A program made the translations under genes and the position numbers. Positions 50,263-58,467 of a stretch of DNA of 64,000 bases are shown in pieces. Positions within the stretch are counted from its first letter, which is position 1. Each line of letters begins with the position of its first letter. The notes below the pieces were generated by a model that ran no database searches, was not told the origin of the DNA, and was given only the letters and a program-made list of their open reading frames with translations. Source of the stretch: JACVRW01 sp963757815 (GTDB lineage Bacteria; Actinomycetota; Thermoleophilia; Solirubrobacterales; Thermoleophilaceae); contig CAVWSN010000013.1 in the NCBI GenBank assembly GCA_963757815.1, positions 1 through 64,000 on the forward strand, written 5' to 3'.

Positions 50263-51693
50263 ATGAATCCTGAGCTCGACCATCGCGACGGACCTCGCGA
50301 CGAGTGCGGCGTGTTCGGCGTCTACGCGCCGGAGATGGACGTCGCCCGGCTCGCCTACTTCTCGCTGTTCGCCCTGCAGCACCGGGGCCAGGAGTCGGCG
50401 GGCATCGCGGTATGCGAGTCCGGCCAGATCATGACCGTGCGCGACGTCGGGCTCGTCTCGCAGGTGTTCGACGAGGAGAAGCTGCGCGCTCTGCAGGGCG
50501 AGATGGCGGTCGGCCACGTGCGCTACTCGACCACCGGGTCGTCGGCCTGGGAGAACGCCCAGCCGGTGTGGCGCTCGGACCGCCGCCAGGTGGCGCTCGC
50601 CCACAACGGCAATCTGATCAACGCCGTCGAGCTGCACGCCGAGCTGAGCGATCGCGGCGTCCAGTTCCGCGGCACCTCCGACTCGGAGATCATCGCGGCG
50701 CTGCTCTCGACCCACGAGGCGGAGCGCATCGAGGACGCCCTCGCCGACGTGATGCCGCGGCTCGAGGGCGCGTTCTCGACGGTCGTGATGACCAAGGAGG
50801 CGGTGCTGGCCTTCCGCGACCCGGCCGGGCTGCGGCCCCTCGCCCTCGGTCAGATCGGCGACCGCTACTGCGTCGCGTCGGAGAGCTGCGCGTTCGACAT
50901 CGTGGGCGCCGAGCTGCTGCGCGAGGTGCAGCCGGGCGAGATGGTCTCGCTCGGCGCAGGGGGGATCGAGACCCGGCAGCTCGTCGAGTCCGAGCGCCGC
51001 GCCTTCTGCGTCTTCGAGCACATCTACTTCGCGCGCCCCGACTCGATCCTGGAGGGGAACCGCACGCAGGTGTCGCGACGCAAGATGGGCGAGATCCTCT
51101 GGCGTGAGGCGCCCATCGAGGCGGACGTGGTGATCGCCGTGCCCGACTCCGGGAACCCCGCCGCCGCCGGCTACTCGAAGGCGTCGGGCATCCCGCGCGA
51201 CGACGGGCTGATCAAGAACCGCTACGTCGCGCGCACCTTCATCCAGCCGGGGCAGGAGCTCCGGCGGCACGGCCTGCGGATGAAGTTCAACCCGCTGCGC
51301 GAGGTCGTCCAGGGCAAGCGGCTCGTGGTCGTGGACGACTCGATCGTGCGCGGCAACACGACCCGTCAGATCGTGCAGATGCTGCGTGACGCCGGCGCGG
51401 CGGAGATCCACATGCGGATCTCGGCGCCGCCGATCCGCCACCCCTGCCACTACGGGATCGACATGTCGACGACCCAGGAGATGGTCGCCCACGGACGGAC
51501 CGAGGAGGAGGTTGCGGCCGAGCTCGGCTGCGACTCGCTCCGCTACCTGTCGCTCGACGGCGTCTACGAGGCGATCCGCTCCACGCCTGAGACACACTGC
51601 GACGCCTGCTTCTCCGGCCGCTATCCGCTCGAGCGGAGCGCCGCCGCGAACGGGAAGTTCGCGCTCGAAGAGCTGGCGGTCGCCCGCCGCTAG
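50263..51693 (+). CDS. purF: Amidophosphoribosyltransferase
   Basis: Committed step of purine synthesis (PRPP plus glutamine to phosphoribosylamine). 476 residues. The Ntn glutaminase starts at Cys15 after a short propeptide (RDECGVFGV). SLFALQHRGQESAGIAV, GHVRYSTTGSS and ALAHNGNLINAVEL follow. The PRTase part has VVIAVPDSGNPAAAGYSKAS near 290 and the PRPP loop VVVDDSIVRGNTTRQIVQML near 356. Cysteines near the end (CHYGIDM, CDSLRYL, HCDACFSG) suit the iron-sulfur type. ATG at 50263 has no strong ribosome site. Confidence 0.97.
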   Translation: MNPELDHRDGPRDECGVFGVYAPEMDVARLAYFSLFALQHRGQESAGIAVCESGQIMTVRDVGLVSQVFDEEKLRALQGEMAVGHVRYSTTGSSAWENAQPVWRSDRRQVALAHNGNLINAVELHAELSDRGVQFRGTSDSEIIAALLSTHEAERIEDALADVMPRLEGAFSTVVMTKEAVLAFRDPAGLRPLALGQIGDRYCVASESCAFDIVGAELLREVQPGEMVSLGAGGIETRQLVESERRAFCVFEHIYFARPDSILEGNRTQVSRRKMGEILWREAPIEADVVIAVPDSGNPAAAGYSKASGIPRDDGLIKNRYVARTFIQPGQELRRHGLRMKFNPLREVVQGKRLVVVDDSIVRGNTTRQIVQMLRDAGAAEIHMRISAPPIRHPCHYGIDMSTTQEMVAHGRTEEEVAAELGCDSLRYLSLDGVYEAIRSTPETHCDACFSGRYPLERSAAANGKFALEELAVARR

Positions 51694-51831
51694 CGAGGCC
51701 CGGCCGCGGGCCCCGCGGTGTACGGCCGGGGCTCCGCGCCGCCGTTTCGCAACTTCTTCGCGACGAGCGTTACGGGCCTGCAACAGGGGGCCCGGTGCCG
51801 CCGCGCGCGGCGCTACTGTGGCCTTCCGCTC

Positions 51832-53589
51832 ATGGACCTGACCGCCGCGCTGCGCACCCACTTCGGCTTCCTGGAATTCCGTCCCGGGCAGCGCGAGGCG
51901 TGTGAGGCGGCGCTGGCCGGACGCGACGTGATGGTCGTGATGCCAACCGGGTCGGGCAAGTCGCTCTGCTATCAGCTGCCGGCGCTCCTGCGGGACGACC
52001 TGACGGTGGTCGTCTCGCCGCTGGTGGCGTTGATGCAGGATCAGGTCGAGGCGCTCGCGGCGCGCGGGCTCGGGGAGCGGGTGGCGCTCGTCAACGCCCA
52101 GCAGGACGCGGGCGCGAACGCGGACGTGCTCGCCCGCGCGGCGGGCGGCGAGCTGCGGTTGCTGTACGTGGCGCCCGAGCGGTTCGCAGCCCCCGGCTTC
52201 CTCGACCGGATGCGCGCCGGCGTGCGGGTCGGGCTGTTCGTCGTGGACGAGGCGCACTGCGTCTCCCAGTGGGGCCACGACTTCCGGCCCGACTACTTCC
52301 GGCTCGCCGACGCCGCCCGCGCTCTGGACGCGGCCGCGATCGTGGCCTCGACGGCCACCGCCACCCCGCGCGTGGCGGCCGACGTCGTGCGCCGGCTCGG
52401 CCTGCGCGATCCACTGCGGGTGGCAACCGGGTTCGATCGGCCGAACATCAGTTTCGCGGTGGCGCGCCCCGGCGGTCATGAGAAGGCGCGGCTGGTGGCC
52501 GAGACGCTGCGCGGCGCGGAATCCCTGCCCGCGATCGTCTATGCCGGCACGCGTGCCGGAGCCGAGGAGCTTGCGGAGCAGCTCTCGGGCGCGCTGGGCG
52601 AGGAGGCGGCCGCCTACCACGCGGGGCTCGACCGGGCGCGTCGCGCCGAGGTCCAGCGCCGCTTCCTGGCCGACGATCTGCCGGTCATCTGCGCGACCAA
52701 CGCGTTCGGGATGGGCGTCGACAAGCCGAACGTGCGGACCGTCGTCCACGCCAGCGTCCCGTCGTCGCTCGAGGCCTATTACCAGGAGGCGGGCCGGGCC
52801 GGGCGCGACGGCCTGCCGGCGCGCGCGCTGCTCCTCGCCGAGAACCGGGACCGGGCGCTCCACGTGCACTTCATCAAGCGCGAGGAGATCGACCCGGATC
52901 TGCCGGGTTGGCTCGCCGACCGCATCGCCGCGGCGGCGGACGGCCACGGCCGCTACACGCTGGACGCACTCGAGGAGGCCCGTGCGCTGCGGGGCGACGG
53001 GGATCGGCTGCGGGCGCTGATCGGTCACCTCACGCGCGCCGGCGTGATCGCGCCCTCGCCGTCGGCGCCCGACCGGATCGCGGGCCGGGTGCTGGGTCGT
53101 TTCGACGGCCGGGCGGCCGCGCTCTGCCGGTCGTCGATCGAGGAGGCCGCCCGGGCGCGCTGGCGCCAATACCGCGAGATCTGGGCGTACGTCGAGCAGG
53201 AGCGCTGCCGGCGCCTCGCGATCCTCCGGCACTTCGGCGATCGCTCCGAGCCGGCGCCCGGCGCCGCCGGCTGTTGTGACGTCTGCGATTCCTCGCTACG
53301 GCCTGTGGCGCCGCCGCCCGACCCGATCGAGGTGGGGAACCTGGATGCGGCGATCATGGCGGTCGCATCGAGCGCGCGGCCGGCGGTAGGCCGGACGACC
53401 TGCGCCGAGATCCTGCACGGCTCGCGCAGCAAGAAGATCCAGCGCAACTCGTACGACGGGCTGCCGGCGTACGGCACGTCGTCGCACATGCGCCGCGCCG
53501 ACATCCTCGCTCGCGTCGACGAGCTGATCGACGAAGGGAGGCTCGAGACGACCGGCGGGCACTATCCCGTGCTGCGCGTCGCCGCGTGA
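51832..53589 (+). CDS. recQ: RecQ-family ATP-dependent DNA helicase
   Basis: 585 residues. Q motif region FGFLEFRPGQREACEAALAG, Walker A VVMPTGSGKSLCYQLPALL near 36, DEAH box FVVDEAHCVSQWGHDFRPDY near 137, STATATPRVAADVV near 175, ATNAFGMGVDKPNVRTVVH near 285 and YYQEAGRAGRDGLPARALLL near 315. Zinc-binding Cys residues (ERCRRL, CCDVC) follow. The C-terminal part is a winged-helix-like segment. ATG at 51832. It lies between purF and purN, and its stop overlaps purN (GTGA). Confidence 0.95.
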   Translation: MDLTAALRTHFGFLEFRPGQREACEAALAGRDVMVVMPTGSGKSLCYQLPALLRDDLTVVVSPLVALMQDQVEALAARGLGERVALVNAQQDAGANADVLARAAGGELRLLYVAPERFAAPGFLDRMRAGVRVGLFVVDEAHCVSQWGHDFRPDYFRLADAARALDAAAIVASTATATPRVAADVVRRLGLRDPLRVATGFDRPNISFAVARPGGHEKARLVAETLRGAESLPAIVYAGTRAGAEELAEQLSGALGEEAAAYHAGLDRARRAEVQRRFLADDLPVICATNAFGMGVDKPNVRTVVHASVPSSLEAYYQEAGRAGRDGLPARALLLAENRDRALHVHFIKREEIDPDLPGWLADRIAAAADGHGRYTLDALEEARALRGDGDRLRALIGHLTRAGVIAPSPSAPDRIAGRVLGRFDGRAAALCRSSIEEAARARWRQYREIWAYVEQERCRRLAILRHFGDRSEPAPGAAGCCDVCDSSLRPVAPPPDPIEVGNLDAAIMAVASSARPAVGRTTCAEILHGSRSKKIQRNSYDGLPAYGTSSHMRRADILARVDELIDEGRLETTGGHYPVLRVAA

Positions 53590-54206
53590 GCTTCAGGATC
53601 GCCGTACTGATCTCCGGGGAGGGCACGAACCTCCAGGCGCTCCTCGACAGCGTCCACGGGCGCGACGGGATCGAGGTGGTGGCGGTGGCGGCGAGCAGGG
53701 AGGACGCGCGCGGGCTGGAGCGAGCGCGGCGCGCCGGTGTGGAGACGGGCGTGTTCGCGGTCGCCGATCATGCTGACGGGGCCGCACGCGACCGCGCGCT
53801 CGCGGGCTGGCTCGACGAGCGCCGGCCGGACCTGCTCGTGCTGGCCGGCTTCATGGAGCTGCTCACGGCCGACTTCATCCGCGCCTACGCGGGCCGCATC
53901 ATCAACGTGCATCCCGCCCTCCTGCCGGCGTTCCCCGGACTGCGGGCGATCGAGCAGGCGCTCGACTACGGCGTCAAGGTCGGCGGCGTCACGATCCATT
54001 TCGTGGACGAGGGGGTGGACACGGGTCCGGTCCTGTTGCAGGAAGCCTTCGACCTTCCATACCATCGGGACATCGCGGCGATCGAGCAGCGCGTTCATGA
54101 GATCGAGCACCGTCTGCTTCCGCGTGCGGTCCGGCTGATAGCGGAGGGCAGGGTGCGAATCGACAGCCACAACCCCCGGCTGGTGCACGTCGATGTCCCA
54201 GACTGA
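53586..54206 (+). CDS. purN: Phosphoribosylglycinamide formyltransferase
   Basis: Formylates GAR with 10-formyl-THF, step 3. 206 residues. FRIAVLISGEGTNLQALLDS opens; LAGFMELLTADFIRAYAGRI near 88, INVHPALLPAFPGLRAIEQA near 106 (catalytic Asn and His) and GVTIHFVDEGVDTGPVLLQE near 132 (catalytic Asp) complete the active site. GTG start overlaps the recQ stop. Its end overlaps purH by 14 bases. Confidence 0.97.
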   Translation: MSFRIAVLISGEGTNLQALLDSVHGRDGIEVVAVAASREDARGLERARRAGVETGVFAVADHADGAARDRALAGWLDERRPDLLVLAGFMELLTADFIRAYAGRIINVHPALLPAFPGLRAIEQALDYGVKVGGVTIHFVDEGVDTGPVLLQEAFDLPYHRDIAAIEQRVHEIEHRLLPRAVRLIAEGRVRIDSHNPRLVHVDVPD

Positions 54207-55791
54207 GCCACGCGGCGTCGACCTCACCGCGGCGGGCGAGGTCCGGATCCGCCGGGCGCTCCTGAGCGTGTCCGACAAGCGTGGGCTCGTCGAGTTCGCT
54301 CGCGGGCTCGCCGAGCTCGGCGTCGAGATCGTGTCCACGGGCGGCACCGCGCGCGAGCTGGTGGCGGACGGCCTCGAGATCCGCACGGTCGAGGACTACA
54401 CCGGCTTCCCGGAGATCCTCGACGGACGTGTCAAGACGCTCAACCCGCGCATCCATGCGGGGGTGTTGGCGGTGCGCTCGGACCGCGATCACGTCGACAC
54501 GCTGAACACACTCGAGATCGAGCCGATCGACCTCGTGTGCGTGAACCTCTATCCCTTCGAGCGGGTCGCTGCCAAGCGCGGGGTCGACGAGGCGGAGGTG
54601 ATCGAGAACATCGACATCGGCGGCCCGACGCTGATCCGCGCCGCGGCAAAGAACCACGCCTACGCGGCGGTGGTGGTCTCGCCCGAGAGCTATGACGCGG
54701 TGATCGAGGAGCTCACGGAGAGCGACGGGCGCATCTCGTCGCGCACCCGGCAGACGCTGGCGCTCGAGGCGTTCGCATACACGGCGCGCTACGACAGCGC
54801 GATCTCGCGCTGGTTCTCCGAGCGCGAGGAGGACTTCCCCTCGCAGTACACGCGCTCCTACGAGAAGGTGCTCGACCTCCCCTACGGCGAGAACCCGCAT
54901 CAGCGCGCCGCCTACTACGCCGAGGTCGGGGCCCGCTCGGACCTGATGTCGATGGTGTCGAAGCTGCACGGCCGCGAGCTGTCGTTCAACAACCTGCTCG
55001 ACCTCGAGTCGGGGCGCCGCTTGGTCGAGGACTTCGAACTGCCGGCGGCGGCGATCATCAAGCACAACAACCCCTGTGGCGCGGCGGTGGGCCCCGAGCT
55101 CGGCGAGGCGTTCGACAAGGCGCTGGCGACGGATCGCCAGAGCGCCTTCGGTGGGGTCGTCTGTTTCAACCGGCCTGTCGATCGCGCCCTCGCGGAGAAG
55201 CTCCATGCGATGTTCGTCGAGGTGGTGTTCGCGCCCGGCTACGAGGACGAGGCGCTCGAGGTCCTCATGCAGAAGCCCAACGTGCGGCTGCTCGAGAACC
55301 AGGAGCGACGCAAGGAGACGATCAACGAGCACGACTACAAGCGCGTGCGCGGCGGGCTGCTCGTCCAGGATCGCGACACCGGCCTCGAGTTCCGGGACGA
55401 GATGCAGGTCGTGACTCAGCGCAAGCCCACGGAGGAGGAGTGGGGAGAGCTGCTCTTCGCGATGCGCGTCTGCAAGCACGTGCGCTCGAACGCGATCGTC
55501 CTCGCCAAGGGCCTCGGCACGGTCGGGATCGGCGCGGGCCAGATGAGCCGCATCGACTCGGTGCGGATCGCCGTCGACAAGTCCCGCGCCGCCGAGCTCA
55601 CGCTCGACGGCGCCGTGATGGCGTCCGATGCGTTCTTCCCGTTCGCGGACGGTCCCCAGCTTGCGATCGACGCGGGCGTGGCGGCGATCATCCAGCCGGG
55701 TGGCTCTCAGCGCGACCCGGAGGTCGTCGAGGCCTGCGACGCGGCCGGCGTGGCGATGGTCTTCACCGCCCGCCGGCATTTCCGGCATTGA
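54193..55791 (+). CDS. purH: Bifunctional AICAR formyltransferase / IMP cyclohydrolase
   Basis: Last two steps to IMP. 532 residues. The cyclohydrolase half shows ALLSVSDKRGLVEFARGLAE, IVSTGGTARELVADG, DGRVKTLNPRIHAGVLAVR and ENIDIGGPTLIRAAAKNHAY. The formyltransferase half has LPYGENPHQRAAYY near 234, AAIIKHNNPCGAAVG near 284 (Lys, His), DAFFPFADGPQLAIDAGVAA near 477 and IIQPGGSQRDPEV near 498. ATG at 54193 within purN. Last gene of the purine cluster. Confidence 0.98.
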   Translation: MSQTEPRGVDLTAAGEVRIRRALLSVSDKRGLVEFARGLAELGVEIVSTGGTARELVADGLEIRTVEDYTGFPEILDGRVKTLNPRIHAGVLAVRSDRDHVDTLNTLEIEPIDLVCVNLYPFERVAAKRGVDEAEVIENIDIGGPTLIRAAAKNHAYAAVVVSPESYDAVIEELTESDGRISSRTRQTLALEAFAYTARYDSAISRWFSEREEDFPSQYTRSYEKVLDLPYGENPHQRAAYYAEVGARSDLMSMVSKLHGRELSFNNLLDLESGRRLVEDFELPAAAIIKHNNPCGAAVGPELGEAFDKALATDRQSAFGGVVCFNRPVDRALAEKLHAMFVEVVFAPGYEDEALEVLMQKPNVRLLENQERRKETINEHDYKRVRGGLLVQDRDTGLEFRDEMQVVTQRKPTEEEWGELLFAMRVCKHVRSNAIVLAKGLGTVGIGAGQMSRIDSVRIAVDKSRAAELTLDGAVMASDAFFPFADGPQLAIDAGVAAIIQPGGSQRDPEVVEACDAAGVAMVFTARRHFRH

Positions 55792-55860
55792 CGCTTGTGT
55801 GACCAACGCCGCTTCGACAGCCATCGAACGGTCGCTAGAGTTGCTCCCGCAGGTCGCCCT

Positions 55861-56191
55861 ATGAGAGAGCCCCACCATCCATCCAGCGCGGAGCTGGAGC
55901 TCCCCGCTGTACTGCACGCCCTGAGCGATCCCGCTCGGCTACAGATCGTCCGCCAGCTGTCGCTGCGGCGACGAGTGCACGTGCGGCACGTTCGACCTCG
56001 GCCTGTCGAAGGCCACGCTCTCCCACCACTTCCGGGTCCTCCGTGAGTCGGGCGTGGTCAGGACCCGCCCCGAGGGCCGCACGCGGATGCTGTCGCTCCG
56101 CAAGGACGACCTCGAGCAGCGCTTCCCGGGCCTCCTCGACGCGGTGCTGTCGGCCGAGCCGGCGAAGCCGGTCTCAGCCAGCGCCGCCTGA
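55861..56191 (+). CDS. ArsR-family transcriptional regulator, frameshifted
   Basis: About 109 residues after removing one base near 55962-55966. Winged helix: LPAVLHALSDPARLQIVRQL, then TFDLGLSKATLSHHFRVLRE (recognition helix) and SGVVRTRPEGRTRMLSLRKD. Between them CGDECTCG gives three cysteines, but in related proteins this stretch is usually a turn (DGE-CGE), so metal sensing is not established. It lies 69 bases after purH on the same strand, before tRNA-Lys. Confidence 0.8.
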
Positions 56192-56233
56192 GCTGTTCCG
56201 CCCCGCGGGGCCCGGCTCCGCGCCGGGTGCAAG

Positions 56234-56553
56234 TGGGTCGCCTGGGACTCGAACCCAGAACCAACGGATTAACAATCCCGCACCGGCTCTCACCGGCCGC
56301 GTCATATGACGCGTTGCGGGCTGGACCATCTCTTCACCCTCGTCTCGACGTTAGGGCGGGCGGCGTATGGCCTCTGAGGGCTCTCCGGTTACCCGGGTTG
56401 CCTGCTGATTGCCCAATCCCGAGGATTGTCACCGTCTCCGGTACCGCGGGCTCTAAGGGGGTTCCAGCAAACAGCCGCCGACCAACCAGCGGTTTCCCTA
56501 CTGGCGCTCCTTTCCACCAAAGTCCGCTGCTCTACCCATTGAGCTAACGACCC
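56234..56553 (-). tRNA. tRNA-Lys(UUU) interrupted by a group I intron
   Basis: Reading the minus strand from 56553: acceptor GGGTCGT, D-arm GCTC-loop-GAGC, anticodon stem GCGGA, then CTT up to 56520. After 247 bases the exon resumes at 56272 with TTAA, stem TCCGT, variable TGGTT, T-arm CTGGGTTCGAGTCCCAG and acceptor GCGACCC plus discriminator A at 56234. The spliced loop is CTTTTAA, anticodon TTT. All four stems pair. CCA is not encoded. Confidence 0.93.
56273..56519 (-). other. Group I intron in tRNA-Lys anticodon loop
   Basis: The intron follows U34 and ends in G (56273) before U35, as group I splicing needs (U before, G at the end). Core elements are visible on the minus strand: a Q-like GGCAATCAGCAGGCAACC (56396-56413), R-like TCAGAGGCCATACG (56364-56377), a P8-like CCCTAACG...AGGG hairpin (56337-56356) and S-like GAAGAGATGGTCC (56323-56335); GGCCAT and ATGGTCC would form P7. 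The R-P8-S block closely resembles the Anabaena tRNA-Leu intron as I remember it. No ORF inside. Confidence 0.88.
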
Positions 56554-56609
56554 AAGCCGCCCAAGTATGGCGGCTCACGCATCCGGCCGCTTTGGGAAGA
56601 CTGTGCGCG

Positions 56610-57317
56610 GTGACCGGCCCCGATGCCGACAGGTTGGCGGCCTACCTCGACGAGGCCTACCGGCGCGGGAATGTGCGAAGCGCCGGTGGCGACGCGATCG
56701 GTCTGGCGCCCCACAGCATCGAGCGTGAGCAGGGCGAGGCGATGAGGGAGCTGGCGATCGCCGAAGGGGCGGAGCGCACGATCGAGGTGGGTCTCGCTCT
56801 GGGCATGTCCGCTCTCTTCCTCTGCCAGGCGGTGATCGTGCGCGGAGGCAGCCACGTGGCGATCGATCCATTCCAGGAGGCGTCCTGGAAGCTCGCGGGC
56901 GTAACGGCGCTGGCCGACGCCGGCGTTCGCGAGCTCGTCGAGGTGCTCGAGGAGGAGAGCCAGATCGCGCTGCCGCGGCTCGTGGCCGAGGGGCGCGAGT
57001 TCGACTTCGCGTTCATCGACGGCGACCACCGTTTCGAGAGCGTCCTGATCGACCTCTACTACATGACCCGCCTCGTTCGCCCGCGAGGATTGATCGTCGT
57101 CGACGACATGTGGATGCCGTCGATCCGCACTGCCGTTGCCTATGTCGAGAGGAACATGGGACTCACGCTCGAGCCCGACGCCCTCGCGGGCGGCTTCCGC
57201 TGGCGCCGCCGCCCGCTCGCCCGTGGTGTGCCCGCCGGCAGGGGCGGCCTGGCGGTCCTGCGAACGCCGGCGGAGCCTCCCGACCTGCGCTGGGACGCCT
57301 TCGTCCCGCCCTATTGA
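56610..57317 (+). CDS. Class I SAM-dependent methyltransferase (Methyltransf_24-like)
   Basis: 235 residues from GTG at 56610; TTG at 56592 is also possible. SAM motif RTIEVGLALGMSALFLCQAV near 56, VAIDPFQEASWKLAG near 85, FDFAFIDGDHRFESVLIDLY near 131 and RPRGLIVVDDMWMPSIRTAV near 157 fit the O-methyltransferase-like Rossmann fold with Asp/His acceptor residues. Substrate unknown. It begins 56 bases from the tRNA-Lys gene and ends 29 bases before tRNA-Glu. Confidence 0.82.
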   Translation: MTGPDADRLAAYLDEAYRRGNVRSAGGDAIGLAPHSIEREQGEAMRELAIAEGAERTIEVGLALGMSALFLCQAVIVRGGSHVAIDPFQEASWKLAGVTALADAGVRELVEVLEEESQIALPRLVAEGREFDFAFIDGDHRFESVLIDLYYMTRLVRPRGLIVVDDMWMPSIRTAVAYVERNMGLTLEPDALAGGFRWRRRPLARGVPAGRGGLAVLRTPAEPPDLRWDAFVPPY

Positions 57318-57346
57318 GCTACCGGCCCTAAACTCTTCGTGCGCCA

Positions 57347-57419
57347 GGCCCCGTGGTGTAACGGTTCAGCATATTTCCCTTTCAAGGAAAAGGAGCGAGT
57401 TCGACTCTCGTCGGGGCTA
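57347..57419 (+). tRNA. tRNA-Glu(UUC)
   Basis: 73 bases. Acceptor GGCCCCG pairs with CGGGGCT (G-U at the end), the anticodon stem TTTCC/GGAAA holds the loop CTTTCAA with anticodon TTC, and the T-arm is CGAGTTCGACTCTCG. Discriminator A at 57419; no encoded CCA. Confidence 0.95.
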
Positions 57420-57438
57420 CTTACCGTGAGGTGATGCC

Positions 57439-57891
57439 ATGCGACCGCCCGTGCCGCCGTTTACCGAGGAGACCGCCCGCCAGAAGGTCCAGGCGGCTGA
57501 AGACGCATGGAACACGCGCGATCCGGAGCGGGTGGCGGGCGCCTACAGCGAGGACTCGCAGTGGCGCAACCGCGACGAGTTCTTTACCGGCCGTCCTGCG
57601 ATCGTCGAGTTCCTCCGCCGCAAGTGGGATCGTGAGCTCGACTATGCGCTTCGGAAGGACCTCTGGGCGTTCTCGGACAACCACATAGCGGTGCGCTTTC
57701 AGTACGAGAGCCGGGACGCATCCGGACAGTGGTGGCGCAGCTACGGCAACGAGCAGTGGGAGTTCGACGCCGAGGGATACATGCGGCGCCGTGAGGCGAG
57801 CATCAACGACGTGCCCATCGACGAGGCGGATCGCCGCATCCACGGGCCGCGTCCCGAATCCGAGCACGGCGCGCCGCTCCCGCTGGCCTGA
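57439..57891 (+). CDS. DUF1348 / SnoaL-like protein
   Basis: 150 residues. PPFTEETARQKVQAAEDAWN, DPERVAGAYSEDSQWRNRDE, FTGRPAIVEFLRRKWDRELD and SYGNEQWEFDAEGYMRRREA are the pattern of DUF1348, a small NTF2-fold family of unknown reaction. ATG at 57439. It is followed six bases later by an ACT-domain gene on the same strand, probably one transcript. Confidence 0.88.
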   Translation: MRPPVPPFTEETARQKVQAAEDAWNTRDPERVAGAYSEDSQWRNRDEFFTGRPAIVEFLRRKWDRELDYALRKDLWAFSDNHIAVRFQYESRDASGQWWRSYGNEQWEFDAEGYMRRREASINDVPIDEADRRIHGPRPESEHGAPLPLA

Positions 57892-57897
57892 CGATCC

Positions 57898-58278
57898 ATG
57901 GCAGTCGACCTGGTCATCGACGTCGAGAACACGCCCGGAGCGCTCGCTCAGGTCGCGGCCGCGATCAGCGACGCCGGCGTGAACATCGCCGCGGCCACGT
58001 GCATCGGGCCGGGCGAGCGGGCCGAGTTGCACATCCTCGTCCCGCACGCCGGGGCCGCCAGGCACGCGCTCGGGATCTCGCATCTCGCCGTCACCCGCGA
58101 GCGCGAGGTGGTTGTGGTCGACGTCGAGGACCGTCCAGGCGTGCTGGCGGACCTGACCCGCAAGATCGCTCGGGCTGGAGTCGACCTCGATCTCGTCTAT
58201 GTCGCCACGCGCAATCGCGTGGTCTTCGGGGCGCCCGACATGGATGGGCTCAAGGCGGCTCTGGACGCCGGGAGCTAA
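57898..58278 (+). CDS. Tandem ACT-domain protein
   Basis: 126 residues, two ACT domains: VDLVIDVENTPGALAQVAAA with ISDAGVNIAAATC, and VVVVDVEDRPGVLADLTRKI with ARAGVDLDLVYVAT. ACT domains bind amino acids or similar ligands and act as regulators. No catalytic domain is attached. The substrate is unknown. ATG at 57898. Confidence 0.85.
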   Translation: MAVDLVIDVENTPGALAQVAAAISDAGVNIAAATCIGPGERAELHILVPHAGAARHALGISHLAVTREREVVVVDVEDRPGVLADLTRKIARAGVDLDLVYVATRNRVVFGAPDMDGLKAALDAGS

Positions 58279-58291
58279 CAGCCGTTCGTCT

Positions 58292-58440
58292 TCACTGCGC
58301 TGTCCAGCCGCCGTCGACCAGGATGCTGGCGCCGTTGACGAAGGAGGCGGCGGGCGAGGCGAGGAAGAGGGCCGCGGCCGCGACATCGGCCGTCGTGCCG
58401 ACGTGCCCCATTGCTCGCGGGCTGCCTGGATGACATCAGG
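58292..58440 (-). pseudogene. 3' remnant of a short-chain dehydrogenase gene
   Basis: The minus strand reads APDVIQAAREQ, then after a one-base shift MGHVGTTADVAAAALFLASP, AASFVNGASILVDGGWTAQ and a stop at 58292. This is the C-terminal end of a short-chain dehydrogenase/reductase (the NG-x-x-x-x-VDGG ending). The rest of the gene, with the Rossmann and YxxxK motifs, is missing; the MFS promoter begins at its broken edge. Confidence 0.75.
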
Positions 58441-58446
58441 TGCGAA

Positions 58447-58464
58447 ATACGTTATGTTCCGTAT
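58447..58464 (+). promoter_or_regulatory. Probable TetR operator at the MFS gene
   Basis: ATACG (58447-58451) and CGTAT (58460-58464) form an inverted repeat with an eight-base spacer, ending three bases before the MFS ATG. The same TACG-N8-CGTA core occurs upstream of the tetR-type gene at 60642-60661. Confidence 0.6.
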
Positions 58465-58467
58465 CGG

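Noticed and set aside
56299..56312. Perfect palindrome GCGTCATATGACGC as a transcription-factor operator.
   Set aside because: It lies inside the group I intron and is better explained as a short 3' hairpin of the intron fold.
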